Positions 33,115 through 45,216 of a stretch of 64,000 nt of DNA are shown here, piece after piece. This stretch comes from Anastrepha obliqua. Its lineage: Eukaryota > Arthropoda > Insecta > Diptera > Tephritidae. The stretch lies in the NCBI RefSeq assembly GCF_027943255.1, contig NC_072893.1, positions 18,374,001 to 18,438,000 of the forward strand, written 5' to 3'. Below the pieces are notes generated by a model. That model worked only from the letters and a program-made list of their open reading frames with translations. It was not told the DNA's origin and did no database searches. Every line of letters starts with the position of its first letter. Position 1 is the first letter of the stretch. Both the position numbers and the translations under genes were made by a program.

Positions 33115-34990
33115 TTTAAATAATATTTTTATATCCTAAAAAATTAAAAAAAGTAGTAAATGTTAAATAGAATTCTATATCAAAACTTTCAATAATCAAG
33201 ATATGCAGTTCTTAAAAGTGAAATGTCTTCGAACTTTTCAACATTTATATATTCTTAATTTTTAATTAAAAAAAATTTTCTTATTATAAAAAAATTGTAT
33301 TTCCAAAAAAAAAATTATTTTTGAAAATTTTGAAAAAAAAATTTTTTTGAAAAAAAAATTTAAAAAGAACTGAAAGAATATTTTATTTAAAAAAATTATA
33401 TTTTCCTAGTTATTTTTAATTATACTCAATCCTACGAATAAAGGTCTTAAGAACTACAAAAATGAAATTTTTTTTAGAATAATTTTATAATTTTGCTGTA
33501 TTGTTTTCAATATTTTTATTGGTAACTTTAAAAAAAAAATTGATTTTTCAGAAAAAAATTTAATTTTTTTTTTTTAATTTTTTCTTCTTTTCAAATTTTC
33601 GAGAAATCTTCCGCACTATGAAACTTTTGGGGATTACTCAACTATTAATGAAAAACAAAAATAAAAAAATATGAGAAGTTTTCGAAAAATGACAAAGAAA
33701 ATTCTTCCCAAATTAAAAAAAAAAACGTAATATAGTTTCCAAAAATTACAAAAAAAAAGTTTAACAAAAACCTAATATATTTACTTTAGAAAACTCTATG
33801 CTTATTAAAAAAAACTTAATTTTTTTGTTACAAATTTTTTGAATTTTTTTTTTTTTTGTTTCGAGAAACCATCCGCCACTATGAAACTTTCCGAGATTAC
33901 TCAGTTTTCAATACTTTTTTTAACTACTAAATTTAAATGTTTCGTTAAATTTAAAAATTTAATTTAATTGTTAAATTTTTTCTTCTTTTCAAAATTTCAA
34001 GAAATTTTCCCCCACGGTGAAGCTTTTGGGGATTATTCAGGCTATTAATGAAAAATATATAAACATATGAGGAGCTCTCGAAAATTATCAAAAAAATTCC
34101 CCTCGCAAAATTACAAAAAAAAAACAAAATGTTTTCGCTAAAATTTAGAAATTTAAACTTGCAAATTTTGGTATAGATTTTTTAAGCGTGAAATATCTTC
34201 GATTTTTTTCAGCATTTTTATAAGTTGCATTAGGAGGCTTTTTCGGAAAATGGCAAAAACAAATTTTTTTCCCAAATTTTCAAAAAACGATGGTTTTCAA
34301 AAATTATAAAGAAATGTTTCCCAAAAATAAAAATTTAAGTTTTCTCAAAAAAAAAAACAAATTTTCAAAAACAAAATTTTTTAAAAAGTATATTTTATAC
34401 TAAAAATTCAAAGGCGAGAAAAATCACAAACAAAAACCTCTATACATTAATTAATAATTTTACGATTTATTTAATGTTGCAAATTTTGGTATGGAGTTTT
34501 TAGTAGTGAAATATCTTCAATTCTTTTCAAAATTTTTATAATGTTTTTTTTTCTAACTTTTTAAGATAAAAGGTATATTAAAAAAATGTGTGTTTTTTTT
34601 AACTTAACTTTTGTGAAATTTTTTTTGTTTTTATAATATTCGAGAAATCTTTCCGCACTGTGAAACTTTTGGCGATTACTGAGCATAGTCGCATTAATGA
34701 AAAAAATAAAAAAACGGTGTTTTTCAAAAATTAAAAGAAAAAATTTCTTCAAAATTAAAAGAAAAAAATTATTTTCCAAAACAAAAATTCAAACCTTTTG
34801 TTTGTTATATTTATATTAATTTTTTTTATTTATATTATATATTTATAGGAATTTTTTTATTCTAAAAACTAAAAGACAAACGAAACATTTAAAAAGAGCC
34901 AAAGGTATTTTATTATAAAAAACTCTATACCAAAACTTTCAGCATTAATTAAATCTCAAAATTACTAGTTCTTTTCAAAACATTTTCAGT
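33115..34990. repeat. AT-rich degenerate repeat block 1
   Basis: Recurring motifs: CCGCACTATGAAACTTTTGG at about 33608, with variants near 33871, 34013 and 34651, each followed by GATTACTCA(G), and GTGAAATATCTTCGATT-like motifs near 33219, 34187 and 34506. Poly-A/poly-T runs separate them. No coding capacity. A related block in the opposite orientation lies at 42420-44845. Confidence 0.65.
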
Positions 34991-36279
34991 TCACTTCTAA
35001 TTACACCCAAGCCTACAAATAACCAATTACTCGGAAAAACTGACGACCATGTCACTTGGCATGGAATCGCTTTTTTAGAAATTGACGCTGGTATAGTCAA
35101 AAAGATTCTCCTTGACCTGTGTGATTGTCTAAAAGCTGTCCCCCAGAGACTGCTTCCGCATTTCATCAGAGAGCTTCCATATCTTAAAAAGCGTCGCACT
35201 CCAGAATGTCTTTTCCAAAACCCCACTCCTCACATTTGTGAGTTTGGATTCAGAATTGTCCTGCGTAGGTTTGTTCACAATAAATGCAAATACGGGATAG
35301 AATCAATGACTGCCAACGCGACGGCCACAGTTCTGAAGCTAAGCGTTGGTTTTTAGTCTAGGCTGAGGTATAACATTGCATATATGGAATAGTATTTTAG
35401 AACTCAGAGGTTGTAAGGACTTCTGATAAGTTCAAGTTCTGACGAGATAAATGAAAATGTGCGCGAAATTCCAATTCGTGCCACTGTAGAGCTACTTAAC
35501 AATACAGCCTCACAACTCAACTCAGGTACAATGAAATTTTATACATAAATTCTATTGCATAATTGGTAAGCAATCGTTCTAGATTCTGCAACCACCCGAA
35601 TATGCGTGAAAATATGCGCCACACCATTCCATCAGCGCACGCACAATAAATCCGTTTCGAGGATACGAGGATAAGCTTTGATTAAATCATAAATACAAAC
35701 GCAGAGGAGTGGAATTACGGTGCACGTGCGTGCTGAGGGTGCGCAGCAAGCGCCCAATAGTCACACATATACATATGCACATATATGCACCTCAGGCACA
35801 ACCGTCAGCGGAATTTCGATTAAAATTTTTATGATTTTTAATTTTTTAACAAACAAAAAAATAGCATAAAAGAAAATATAGTAAAAAATGTATGAGCAGT
35901 TTTTACATCGAAAAAATATTTATGGCAAGGCAAAATTAATATAAAGTTGTATGTTTTGAGCTCTTACGTATATCCTAATATACAAAACTATGTGCAATGA
36001 GGGTTGCTTGTGCCCTGCAGGAAAAAAATGAATTAATGAACTGAATTGTGGGTCAAACTGGTTCAGAACTGGAACGATTTCACCAATTGCGAACCACTTT
36101 ACTACGCCTGTCAACTGGGGCGACATCTGTCCTTAGCAAAATCTCGTGGACTACATTTCTGTCGTTGCGTGATTACGACAGCTTCTGATGTATTAAATTG
36201 CAACTTATAATTGAAGGAAGCTGCAGCGGATACAAGCCCAGAGTCTGCCGTGACAGCCAGTCTACGCAAAATGCACTGA
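34991..36279. other. Unassigned
   Basis: A more GC-rich segment at 35030-35340 could be debris of an unidentified element (short open frame 34975-35226, minus). 35700-35900 contains AC/TATG-rich unique DNA. Nothing named. Confidence 0.35.
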
Positions 36280-36485
36280 CAAGAGCTCTTACCTTCTCAA
36301 TAACTCTGCGTAGAGGAAAAAACCCGAGCTTATGTGTGTATCAGAGCTCGGTGGTGTCGAGGGTAACGTACTAACTAAAGAATTGGTGCATTGTGGATAT
36401 GCCACACACCGATTGGCACCAGAGCCAACGGTCGAAATACATTTTGCAGCAACCCTTAGGTGCATCCGCAACTTAGTGTAAAAAA
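36280..36485 (+). pseudogene. LINE RNase H-tail fragment
   Basis: The plus strand reads GVEGNVLTKELVHCGYATHR followed by APEPTVEIHFAATLRCIRNL, a decayed version of the GNE.ADELA motif near the RNase H active site, plus the downstream linker of RNase H-bearing LINEs. Too short to place in a clade. Confidence 0.65.
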
Positions 36486-36528
36486 GACAAAACAACTAGA
36501 GCAGTCTCGATACCTGCAAAAGAACTTC

Positions 36529-37320
36529 ATCTTCTTAATTGGCGCGATAACCGCTCAAGCGATTTTGACCGAGTTTAACAAAGCGCGCCAGTCGAGTCTT
36601 TCTCGTGCTAACCGGCGCCAGTTGGACACACCAAGTGAAACCAAGTCCTTCTCCATCTGATCGTTCCAACGCAAAGAAGAAGCTACCACCAGCTGATACC
36701 GCATCGAATACTTTCAAAGCCGGAGCATTTGTATCCATTCGAACAACATGACTCAGCCAACGATGCCGCTGAATCTTTATTCCCTGTACTATTTTTATGT
36801 CGTCGTAAAGCTCATTCAGCCCATTATTCCATCGGCTGCCATGCTCGCCGTTACCAACGTGAAAAGGCCCAAAAACCCTCTCCAGAATCTTTCTTTGAAA
36901 CACTGCAAGTGATGCCTCATCAAATCTTATTTTCGTCTAAGGTTCTGCGCCATACGATAGAACGGGCATGATGAGAGCCTTGTAGAATGTTAGTTTTGTT
37001 CGTCGAGAGAGGAACTCAATTGCTGTCATAACTGACATCAGTGATTTGAGTGGTGAAATGCGTGTGCGTCAACTGCTTGTTTGATGGCATGACTCGTTTT
37101 GTCCTCTTTCACCACGAGATCCAATCCCTTGGCTTATTTATCCAGTTTGGTGAACCAGAACTAACCGAGCGGTGCTTAAGACCTATGATGCCCAACGATT
37201 AAGTTCTGCTGCTTGCACGATCTTTTCCAGCACCAGGTTAAAGAAGTCACACGACAGAGAGTCACCCTTTCTGAAACCTTCTTTGGTATCAAACGGGTCA
37301 GAGAGATCCTTCCTCTCCTG
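36529..37320 (-). pseudogene. RTE 3' half, minus strand
   Basis: The plus-strand start CTTCTTAATTGGCGCGATAA is the reversed RTE 3' end. The minus strand gives GINWRRLARE-like terminus, LSHVVRMDTNAPALKVFDAV and FQRKILERVFGPFHVGNGEH. Near 37300-37200 come DPFDTKEGF and SLSCDFFNLVLEKIVQAAEL of the reverse transcriptase. The YADD box lies in a lost segment around 37170. Frameshifted. Confidence 0.86.
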
Positions 37321-37689
37321 GTATTTTGTCTAGAATTTGGGAGACTAAAGAGACGCATATTTAGGTCTGATGTATTGAGTTACCTTTTCTATCCCTGAAC
37401 AGATTTCTAAGATACATGAAGAAGGCAAAAAAGTTTAAAGGGAGTTTACGGAGAACTTTGTAATACCTCACTCTCACCCCGTTTTCCCCGTCCACACTAC
37501 TGCCTTGGATCTCGAATAAGATGAGCATCTTTGCGGGAGTGCTTCGGCTTCCAATTATGAGCTCCCGGGCAACTCCATGCAATCACAAAGTTGCGGTTCG
37601 AGTCGAGCTGGAAGATGATGTGATTTTGCAAATTAAGTAAATGTAAGTGGATACGTAATCGCTGATACTAATTGAAAGTGGTCTCTGAC
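37321..37689. other. Unassigned, possibly LINE debris
   Basis: The minus strand 37361-37582 has an open frame with no recognised motif. Nothing else supported. Confidence 0.3.
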
Positions 37690-38130
37690 TCTAACTACTT
37701 TTTGACCAAACCTGAATCTTAAAAGGACAAAATGTCTGCTTAGATTCAACAGATTAACTATGAGCGTCTCCACAGGTGTTATAAAGAGTCACTGCACTAA
37801 CGGCACCCTAGCCAGTATAATGGATGTACCTACCAGTGACTTCTGCAGGAGTTGTAGAGATGAAAAAGAAAGGGAGTCGGTACAATATCTCCTCTGTGAA
37901 TGACCTGCACTTCAAAGAACCCGCGTCAAGGATCTTGGTGATTAGTTTTTTGAAGACCTGGGAAATTTGCAAAAACTCTCACTGGAGGGACTTGTTACCT
38001 TCTTAAGGAGATCTAAGTGGTTTCTGCAACTTAGTTAGGGGGTGGAAATCAAATGCAGGTATGACATAGCCCTTAGGACCACCGAGCTCTTGTCTTAGAC
38101 AAGCAACCTGGCTAACCTATGTGTGTATGT
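37690..38130 (+). pseudogene. LINE C-terminal zinc-tail fragment
   Basis: The plus strand reads SVSTGVIKSHCTNG, then DFCRSCRDEKERESVQYLLC, an FCRSCRDEEEE..V.HLLC motif that follows RNase H in many insect LINEs, and FFEDLGNLQKLSLEGLVTFL ending in RRSKWF. Frame interrupted once after LLCE. Only the tail is present. Confidence 0.78.
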
Positions 38131-38386
38131 ATATTATTTCAAATTTTAATCAAATATGCAAAGCATTCAACCTACAACCTTCGATTTTTGCAACAGCCTG
38201 AGCGAGGTCACAATTTGGTTGCTCATATAAATAATTTGTTGAATTTCAACTTAGTATGGAACTGTGGAATTGTGGAGGAAGCTAAGGCTCACAGCAAGCT
38301 TTAGTGCTTTGAACGATGACGATGATGGAACTGTCGAAAAGGTGATGAAGAGCTCACTAGCACTCGTCTGTGAAATTTAGAGCAAC
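38131..38386. other. Unassigned
   Basis: Short unannotated spacer with no motif. Confidence 0.3.
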
Positions 38387-39321
38387 GAGGGTCGTTTGAA
38401 AAGTCCACGCAGCCTCAGAGAGATGGCACTACTGGCTCCTATCGAGGCTAAGTTTAGTTACTAGCATCTCTTGGAAGAAGTCATCAACTTTCAGTCAGAT
38501 CGCTCTATATCTTTGTGCTTGGCGTTCGTTTGAATCGAGGAAGTCGAGTGATTTTCCTTTTCCGTCACGACAACGCACCAGCTCGCGCCTCAGCTATTGT
38601 GGTGGCAAAATCAATGGAAGTAGGGTCCCAGCTAATGGTATTTGAAAACCAAAGATATTGTGAAAAATATATAGGCCTGTAAAACAACAAGATGGTACCT
38701 AGCGAATTAGATATAACCATCAACTGGAACTATTAGCAAAAAACGAAACTATGATCAGATTTATAAAACCTCAGAGGATAAGGTGGCTCGGACACGTGTT
38801 TAGAATGCAAAAGGAGAGAACGACTCGAAAGGCAGTTGAATTACGACTTGTTGGAGGCCGACGAAGAGGACGCCGCAGAAAGAGATGGCTCGAAGATGTG
38901 GAAGTTGACATTGAAAAGCTAAACGTGCGGCGGTGAAAGGAAGTAATCTTAGATACATAGATAGAGATGGTGTAAAGTTGCGAATGAAGCAGTTGTTCAC
39001 CAAGGACTGTGATGCTAAGAGCAGAGAAGAGAGAGGCTTTCAACTCGCCCCTATTCTGCAGACTCCCTGGTATCTCTCGGACTTCTACTTGCTCCCCATT
39101 GTTTAAGACATGGATGGCGGGAAAAGGATTTTGTTGAAACGATTTTGATTGCAGAAACGAATTGCTATTTTTCAGACTTGAATAAATCCTATTATTCGGA
39201 AGGGATTAACAAACTAGAAAAGGGTTGGACGAAGTGTATTAAAATACTATGGCGAAAAATAAAAAGGTTTCCCTAAACAATCAAGAGGCTTTTTAACTTT
39301 TGGACTTTTCAAGCGACCCTC
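38387..39321 (+). mobile_element. Internally deleted mariner-type element with embedded LINE fragment
   Basis: Ends are inverted: GAGGGTCGTTTGAAAAGTCC (38387-38406) and, reversed, GGACTTTTCAAGCGACCCTC (39302-39321). CAAC flanks both sides, not the usual TA. The plus strand gives FRHDNAPAHASAIVVAKSME (second aspartate) near 38560 and SDLNKSYYSEGINKLEKGWT near 39190, both from a mariner transposase. Between them, about 38660-39050, lies a LINE C-terminal fragment. The DNA-binding half is missing. Confidence 0.75.
38700..38960 (+). pseudogene. LINE C-terminal fragment (RIRWLGHVFRM) inside mariner
   Basis: The plus strand has 61 open codons reading KPQRIRWLGHVFRMQKERTT then GGRRRGRRRKRWLEDVEVDI, the basic C-terminal domain of an RTE-like non-LTR polymerase. 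It differs clearly from the main RTE copies here, so it is a separate family. Confidence 0.78.
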
Positions 39322-41249
39322 CAACCTAGGCATGCAGCTAGGGGCTATCAAAACTTCCGCGAACATACATTCATAATTGACTCTTACATACTTTTTGTGT
39401 GTTTTGCCAAGCTTCTCCTCCTATTTATTCCACGGGTCTTGATGTTGTTCTGCAAATGGAGGAACCTTCAGTTTTAAACCGACTCCGAATGCCAGATATT
39501 TTTTATGAGGAGCTTCCCAGAACAATGCCATAAGAATCTCTCAATGTTGTGAGATTCTCACTTAGAGGGAAAAGTGTGAACTAGTAATGGTTTCAAATTC
39601 ACCAGAAGTGCACTAGTACAGTACTAAGTAGAACATTTCCTGCAGAGGTCTTGCTGCCTTCAACCAACCTACACCCAATCCGCTGATTAATTGGTTGGTT
39701 GTTTGTATGGCTGGCTGACTGACTGGCTTGCAGGCTAAATGAATGAGTGACTGACTGACATACTGACTGGTTAACTGGATGCCTGAATGTCACAAAGAAC
39801 CCAACTAACTGGCTGTTTGCCTGCCTGCGCCCGCATGACTGGCAGAAGCTGCCACATCGCCTCTATGTCCTTGCCGTCCTATCGATAGCGCATGCGCGCC
39901 GTAATTGCCACGCAGCTGGGCAGATGTTTTTTATGTGTACGCGCAAGCACCCCAGCACGGGACACTTTACTTTGCTTGCATTTATCTACAAGAATATACA
40001 TTTGTATTACGAGCATGTTGTTGTTGTAGTACATTTTTTGCTTTTATATTGTCCTTTGTGCAAGAAAATGAATTTTTATTTCCTTTCGCCCCAAGGAAAT
40101 ATTTTTTTGGATTTATTGACAGTTAAAAAAGGGAGGTAAAAAGCAAAATAGTTGCGAGAAAAATGAACTTCGAATGATGATTTGTTTGTCTTCGTGCAAT
40201 AACTATGACTCGAGGCAGGAAATACCGGCTACCGGATTGATATGCGCTACAATAAACTTCGCCCCAATGAACAGTACGAATTCGGTTTGCTTAGCCTTTT
40301 TTCTATTACTCGAGCTTCCCTGTGTTCGCTTACCCAGAGCAGCAGAGTTGGCGCTTCGTTCAGGTTAGCCGGTTTTAGCATAGCTACAGGGACGTTGGCA
40401 ATTTTCCTCAAATATTTTTTTTTTTCTAGATGGTTACATTTTGCTTGCTGTTGGTCGCTTGATAGGGTAGTTTTTCTGAGTTCTGTTTGTTTTGTTGTCT
40501 TAATGGTTGCATATCAGTCGGGCGATCATTAAACTGGACCGGCAATGACTGGCAGCAAATGCAGGCATTCAACGAGAAAGGGAGGGAATTTTTCCATTCA
40601 AAGTATGCGTTTCTATTGAAAAGCATTCTGCTGTAATGTTTGTCGAATGGAAATGCATTTACGCGGAAAATCTTTTGTTCTGGCGTTTTCTAGGAACACG
40701 CAAGCGCGCACACTTTGCGCACGTGCCATCATTTCTGGACGTATTGTTGGGCTCATAATTTATGTGCTTGGCCACTATAAATGGATATACATACAAATAT
40801 ACAGGCATACATGCAAACATACACACGTGCATAGATACCAATGATGAAAATTGCTACAGTGTATGATACGATCTAAGTACTTTCATGCGTACCATTGGGT
40901 GTTTGTGCTCGAGTTCTGCAAAGTTATAAAAATCAGTCATAAAATTTAGCAATTAAGGAAATATCTATGCAATGTTACAGTTTATTAGCTCAGGCGTCTT
41001 TAAATTACACACGGAGAGGAATTCGTGGCGAACGAGGAAAAAGGGAAATACCTGCATAAGTATCTTAGTCATCTAATTTAGTTTTTTATTTTCGTTGTGA
41101 TGCGCTCGAAGAAGAGACTCCCATAAGTACTGAAATGCCGACATAGCAGTAAGCACGACTTGCAACCTCACAGCGCACCTGCGCCTTAAATACCTCTCCA
41201 CTTATTCACCTAATAGCAAGAAAGATATATATATGTGATCCTTTAACTC
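39322..41249. other. Mostly unique DNA
   Basis: It contains a CTGACTGACTGGC-type short repeat at about 39700-39770 and a TACATACAAATATACAGGCA microsatellite at about 40789. No supported gene: open frames in 39905-40532 are overlapping and without domains. Confidence 0.45.
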
Positions 41250-41950
41250 TTATTTGTAGCACAGGGCGTCAACCACTCCTCTTCGCCAACGGATTTGTTT
41301 TAGGGTTAGGGATCTTATTTTGTTTTTGTGTTAGGGATCTTAGTTCGTTCCACGATAATCTAAGAGGCTTCATTTCAGCTTCTGTTGAGCGCCACCAGGT
41401 GGTACGTGGCCTGCGAATCCCTCTACCAGTTTGCTGAAATTTTCTTTTTTTGATTTCTGATGCAACGTCGACCTGGGAGCTTACGCCAACAACTCGGAGT
41501 TGGTTATTGTCCCCCAGAAAATTCGCAAAATCGAACGAAGGCAGCGATTTATGAACAGTTGCAGGCGCTTCGTGATTGCCGCAGTTACTTTCCCGGTGGT
41601 GCAGCCATATAATGAAACGGATTTGAAGATGAGCACCTTTGTTTAAAGGCTGATAATGTTGTCTCAATGGAGCGAGGATGTTGGAAGTTGATTTAACTTT
41701 GGTAATTCTATATTCGACATCCACCTTAGAACCACAATCAGCGGTGACCATGCAGCCACGGTAGCAGAATTTGTCAACGATTTCGAACTGTTGTGCACCC
41801 ATCATTCGTGGTTCCGATATGGTGTCAGTGAGATGCAGTGCTTTCGGTTGACTGCACGGTGACTTTGAGGCCGATTGGTTTCTACTTCTTCTGCATGGCT
41901 TGTGGCAGTAATTTGAGGTCACACAGCTTGTATGCGAGCCAACAGATGCC
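41250..41950 (-). pseudogene. LINE C-terminal fragment (GHTLRK family), minus strand
   Basis: The 227-codon minus-strand frame contains QQFEIVDKFCYRGCMVTADC, corresponding to the F.YLGS strand after the YADD box, then VEYRITKVKSTSNILAPLRQ, SEIKKRKFQQTGRGIRRPRT and TTWWRSTEAEMKPLRLSWNE, the C-terminal domain. The segment between is frameshifted with respect to the conserved sequence. The order and motifs match the fragments at 11590-12290 and 26530-26930. Confidence 0.78.
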
Positions 41951-42419
41951 ATTCGCGTATGCCACGTATCTGAGTAATGTGTTGTTAATCTGCCATTGGA
42001 TGGTTTTCACACACTTTCCGTGTGGAGCTTACTTGTCGCCCATCGGACGCGTCCCCAGATGGATGATAATGGAAAGCTGGGTGGATATACAGGGTAGATG
42101 GGAAATAAAATACCACCCGCTGACCAAAACCAAACAAACTCTTGCTTAGAGGTGTAGGTAGTACCTCATCACCAAACCGTGAGCAGACGGCAGAGTCTGT
42201 ATTCGTCAGTTCAGCAGTCTCCTTACCCAATACGCTGCCAACCATTATCTCCTTCGGAGCTCGAAATAGTACGCTCAAAGATCAAAATGACTGCAGATTG
42301 CATTCAACCTCTTTATACCGACTTCTTCATCAAATACTCAGGATCGAGGTTATCGGATGTATCTAGTGTCGGACACTCTGTGGGCACGGCGGCAAAAATC
42401 AATTTTTTTTTCTGAATTT
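41951..42419. other. Unassigned, possibly further debris of the same LINE
   Basis: The minus strand is open at 41985-42278 with no recognised motif. The position, directly upstream of the fragment at 41250-41950 on the same strand, suggests more of the same retrotransposon. Confidence 0.3.
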
Positions 42420-44845
42420 TTGGGTGACAAATATTTTTTTAAAATTGTAATGTTTTAAATGTTGAACATTTTTTTCACTTCAAATATATCTTCTTTACAC
42501 TCAGTAGTTGGGCTGCCAGTTGCGGTCTCAGAGTCAACTCTGACAAAACGGAGGTTACGCTATTCACCAGGAAATACAAGCCACAGCCCTTTAAGCTTCC
42601 ATGGCTAAACAACCACTGTCTTACACTCGCATCGGAAGTCAGGTATCTCCGGTGGAAGCTGCACATAGAAAATCGAGTTAAGAAGGCCAGTATAGCCTTC
42701 TACGCCTGTAAATCTCTGTTCGGCAAAAAATGGGGTCTCAAGCCACGTTTCGTACTTTGGATGTACAATTTAGTGGTTCTGCCAATTTTAACATATGGTT
42801 GCCTAGTTTGGTGGGTAGCTCTTCAGAGGGGCTACAACACCACTGCTGCTTGTAGAACATGTCCCACTGCTGCGCTCAACGTTATTCTGCACTTACTTCC
42901 TGTGAATCTGCAGATTAAATGCACTGCTGCTCAGAGTGCTATTAGGTTGAAGAATCTTGGCCTCTGAAGACAATTTCCTGTATTACATAGTAGCATCTTG
43001 AAGCAGATCTTCCCTTCCTTCTCTGTTCTTCACACTGATCTCTCCATCCGCAAACTGAGATTTGAGGGTTGTGCTAGGGCTATCTTTCCGAGCAGGCAAG
43101 ACTGGAAGGAGGGGAGAGTTGGCACGGATATAGGTACCTCCGTCTGCACTGACGGATCCAAGATGGAATCTGGAGTGGGAGCGGGAATTTTCTCTAAATC
43201 AGCCAGCATTTCGGTCTCCTTTAAACTGCCGGAAACGAGCAGCGTTTTTCAAGCAGAGGTCCTCGCTATTCGAATATAGAGGAAAAAGAAATTGCCGACG
43301 AGCTTGTCAGGAAGGGATCGACAGAACCGGTTTCAGCTGTCCTCCTCTCAGACAGCGGCGTCCCTTTGTCCGTTGTTAAAGGGAAACTACACAATGTCTT
43401 TCTAAAAAAAAAGCGCAACACAGATGGAGGTCTGTCTCATCGTGCGCTATTTCGAAAACACTATGGCCCCAATACGATAGAAACAGAAAGCTTAATGTGA
43501 TGGGAATCCCCCGCCATTCAATTCCCAAACTCATTACGGTGTTCATTGGTCTCTGGGTGATCAGTACTCATGCGGAAAAGCTTCGAATTCCGTGCAACCC
43601 CTATTGCAGAAGCTGTGGGGATCCTGCAGAGAAAGAGACTGTGGAACACTTTCTCTCCAAATGTCCGGCTCTGGCGGCTAGGCGCTTGAGATTAGCATGC
43701 TCTTTGAGGATGACTTGAAGAAATTCCCCATCCTAGATCCCTTTTCTCTCCTCCTCTACATCAACGGCACTGGATGGCTGTAGAAGGTTTTCTCTTTCCA
43801 AACCAAACATTTTTCTTTGCATAATATGGTATCAAACTTGAAGTCTGCCTGTGGCACTCTTGCCATTTTACCTAGCTACCTACCATATCTTCTTAAAAAA
43901 GCATTTTAAGAAAAAATTTTGTGGAAAAACTATATTTTTTGTTAAAAATTTTGTTGGAAAAATATTTTTCACATTTGTTTTCCTAAAATAAAGTTTTTTT
44001 CCTAACATTTTTTTCAAAATTTGATGCTTTAAATGTTGAAAATTTTTTCACTTACAGTATATCTTTAAAAAAAAACACATTTTTCCAAAAATGTTTGTGG
44101 AAAAGCTATATTTTTTTGCTCAAAACTTTTTTAAAAAATATTTTTCACATAAAAGTTTTGAAAAAAAATTGTGAAAAATATTTTTCCAAAAAATTCTGAA
44201 AAAAAAAATTTTTTCTCCGAAATAAAGTTTTTTCTCGAAAACTTTTTGGAAAATATTTTTCACCCAAAATTTCCAAAAAAAAAATTTTTTTTTCTAAAAT
44301 TTGAGAGAAAAACACACTTGTTTTCCTAAAATAAATTGCTGTTTTAAAAATTTTTTTTTTCTAAATTTTTGGGTAAACATTTTTTTCCAATTTTTGATGT
44401 TTTAAATGTTGAAAATTTTCACTTCAAATATATCTCTTCTAAATTACATTAAAAAAGAAAAAACATTTTTAAGAAAATGTTTATGGAAAAGCTATATCTT
44501 TTTTTCCAAAAAATTTTGAAAACAAAAAAAAAGATTTTCCTAAATGAAGTTTACTCCGTTTAATTTTTTTTCGAAATTTTTGGGGGAAAAATATTTTTTT
44601 TCCTAAATTTGTTTGTTTTTTACAATATTTATGTATTTTATTTTAGAAAAGTAAATATTTGTGCAAGAACTAAATTTTCCTAAATAAAGTTTTTCCCCAA
44701 AATTTTTTTTTCGAAATTTTTGGGGGAAAAATATTTTTGTTTCCTAAATTTGTTACAAAAATTGTAAAAAGAACCGATGGTGTTTCAATTCAAATAAGTC
44801 TATACCAAAATTCTCACCGTCGAGTATATCTGAAATTTATACTTA
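42420..44845. repeat. AT-rich degenerate repeat block 2, split by a LINE
   Basis: Recurring motif TTTTAAATGTTGAA(A)A-TTTTCACTTCAAATATATC near 42452, 44026 and 44400, with CCTAAA(T)AAAGTTTTT and AATTTTTGGG(G)GAAAAATAT between. In reverse complement these resemble the GAAATATCTTCGA...CAACATTT motifs of block 1. The LINE at 42496-43884 and the Tc1 element at 44846 sit in or beside it. Confidence 0.65.
42496..43884 (+). pseudogene. 5'-truncated LINE (RNase H type) with 10-bp target duplication
   Basis: ATATCTTCTT occurs at 42486-42495 and 43885-43894, flanking the insertion. The plus strand reads late reverse transcriptase (MYNLVVLPILTYGCLVWW, 42761), LQIKCTAAQSAIRLKNLG, RNase H start SVCTDGSKMESGVGAGIFSK (43140), AEVLAI, a deleted stretch, then KEIADELVRKGSTEPVSAVL, and the zinc tail NPYCRSCGDPAEKETVEHFL then SKCPALAARRLRL. 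The 3' end is CTAGCTACCTACC with no poly-A. RNase H is internally deleted near 43280. A related copy lies on the minus strand at 60770-61330. Confidence 0.85.
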
Positions 44846-45216
44846 CAGTGAGTGCCACTCAAAATGGCCCACATGTAAAAAGTTTACAAAACGTGGTATA
44901 ATTCCAAAAACTTACATTTTCTTTTTCAACTTTTTTATTTTTCTTAAACTATAGATAATAGCCAACAAAAAAACGTAAACATATTTCATTAATAAAATAA
45001 AGTTTTCAAAATTTACGAGAAAGGAACAAAACACATGAAAAATGACGCGCCACTCAAAATGACCCACTCATTTAAAGCAACTCATATAACGGTATTTCAC
45101 GAAACCTGTTTGTAAATTTTTGTCTGTTTAGTTGGTTTGAATACATTGTTCATGTGATCAACTTATTAGTTGCGTGTGCGAATTTAAGAGTTTGAGATAT
45201 TGCGTATTTTCCTAAA

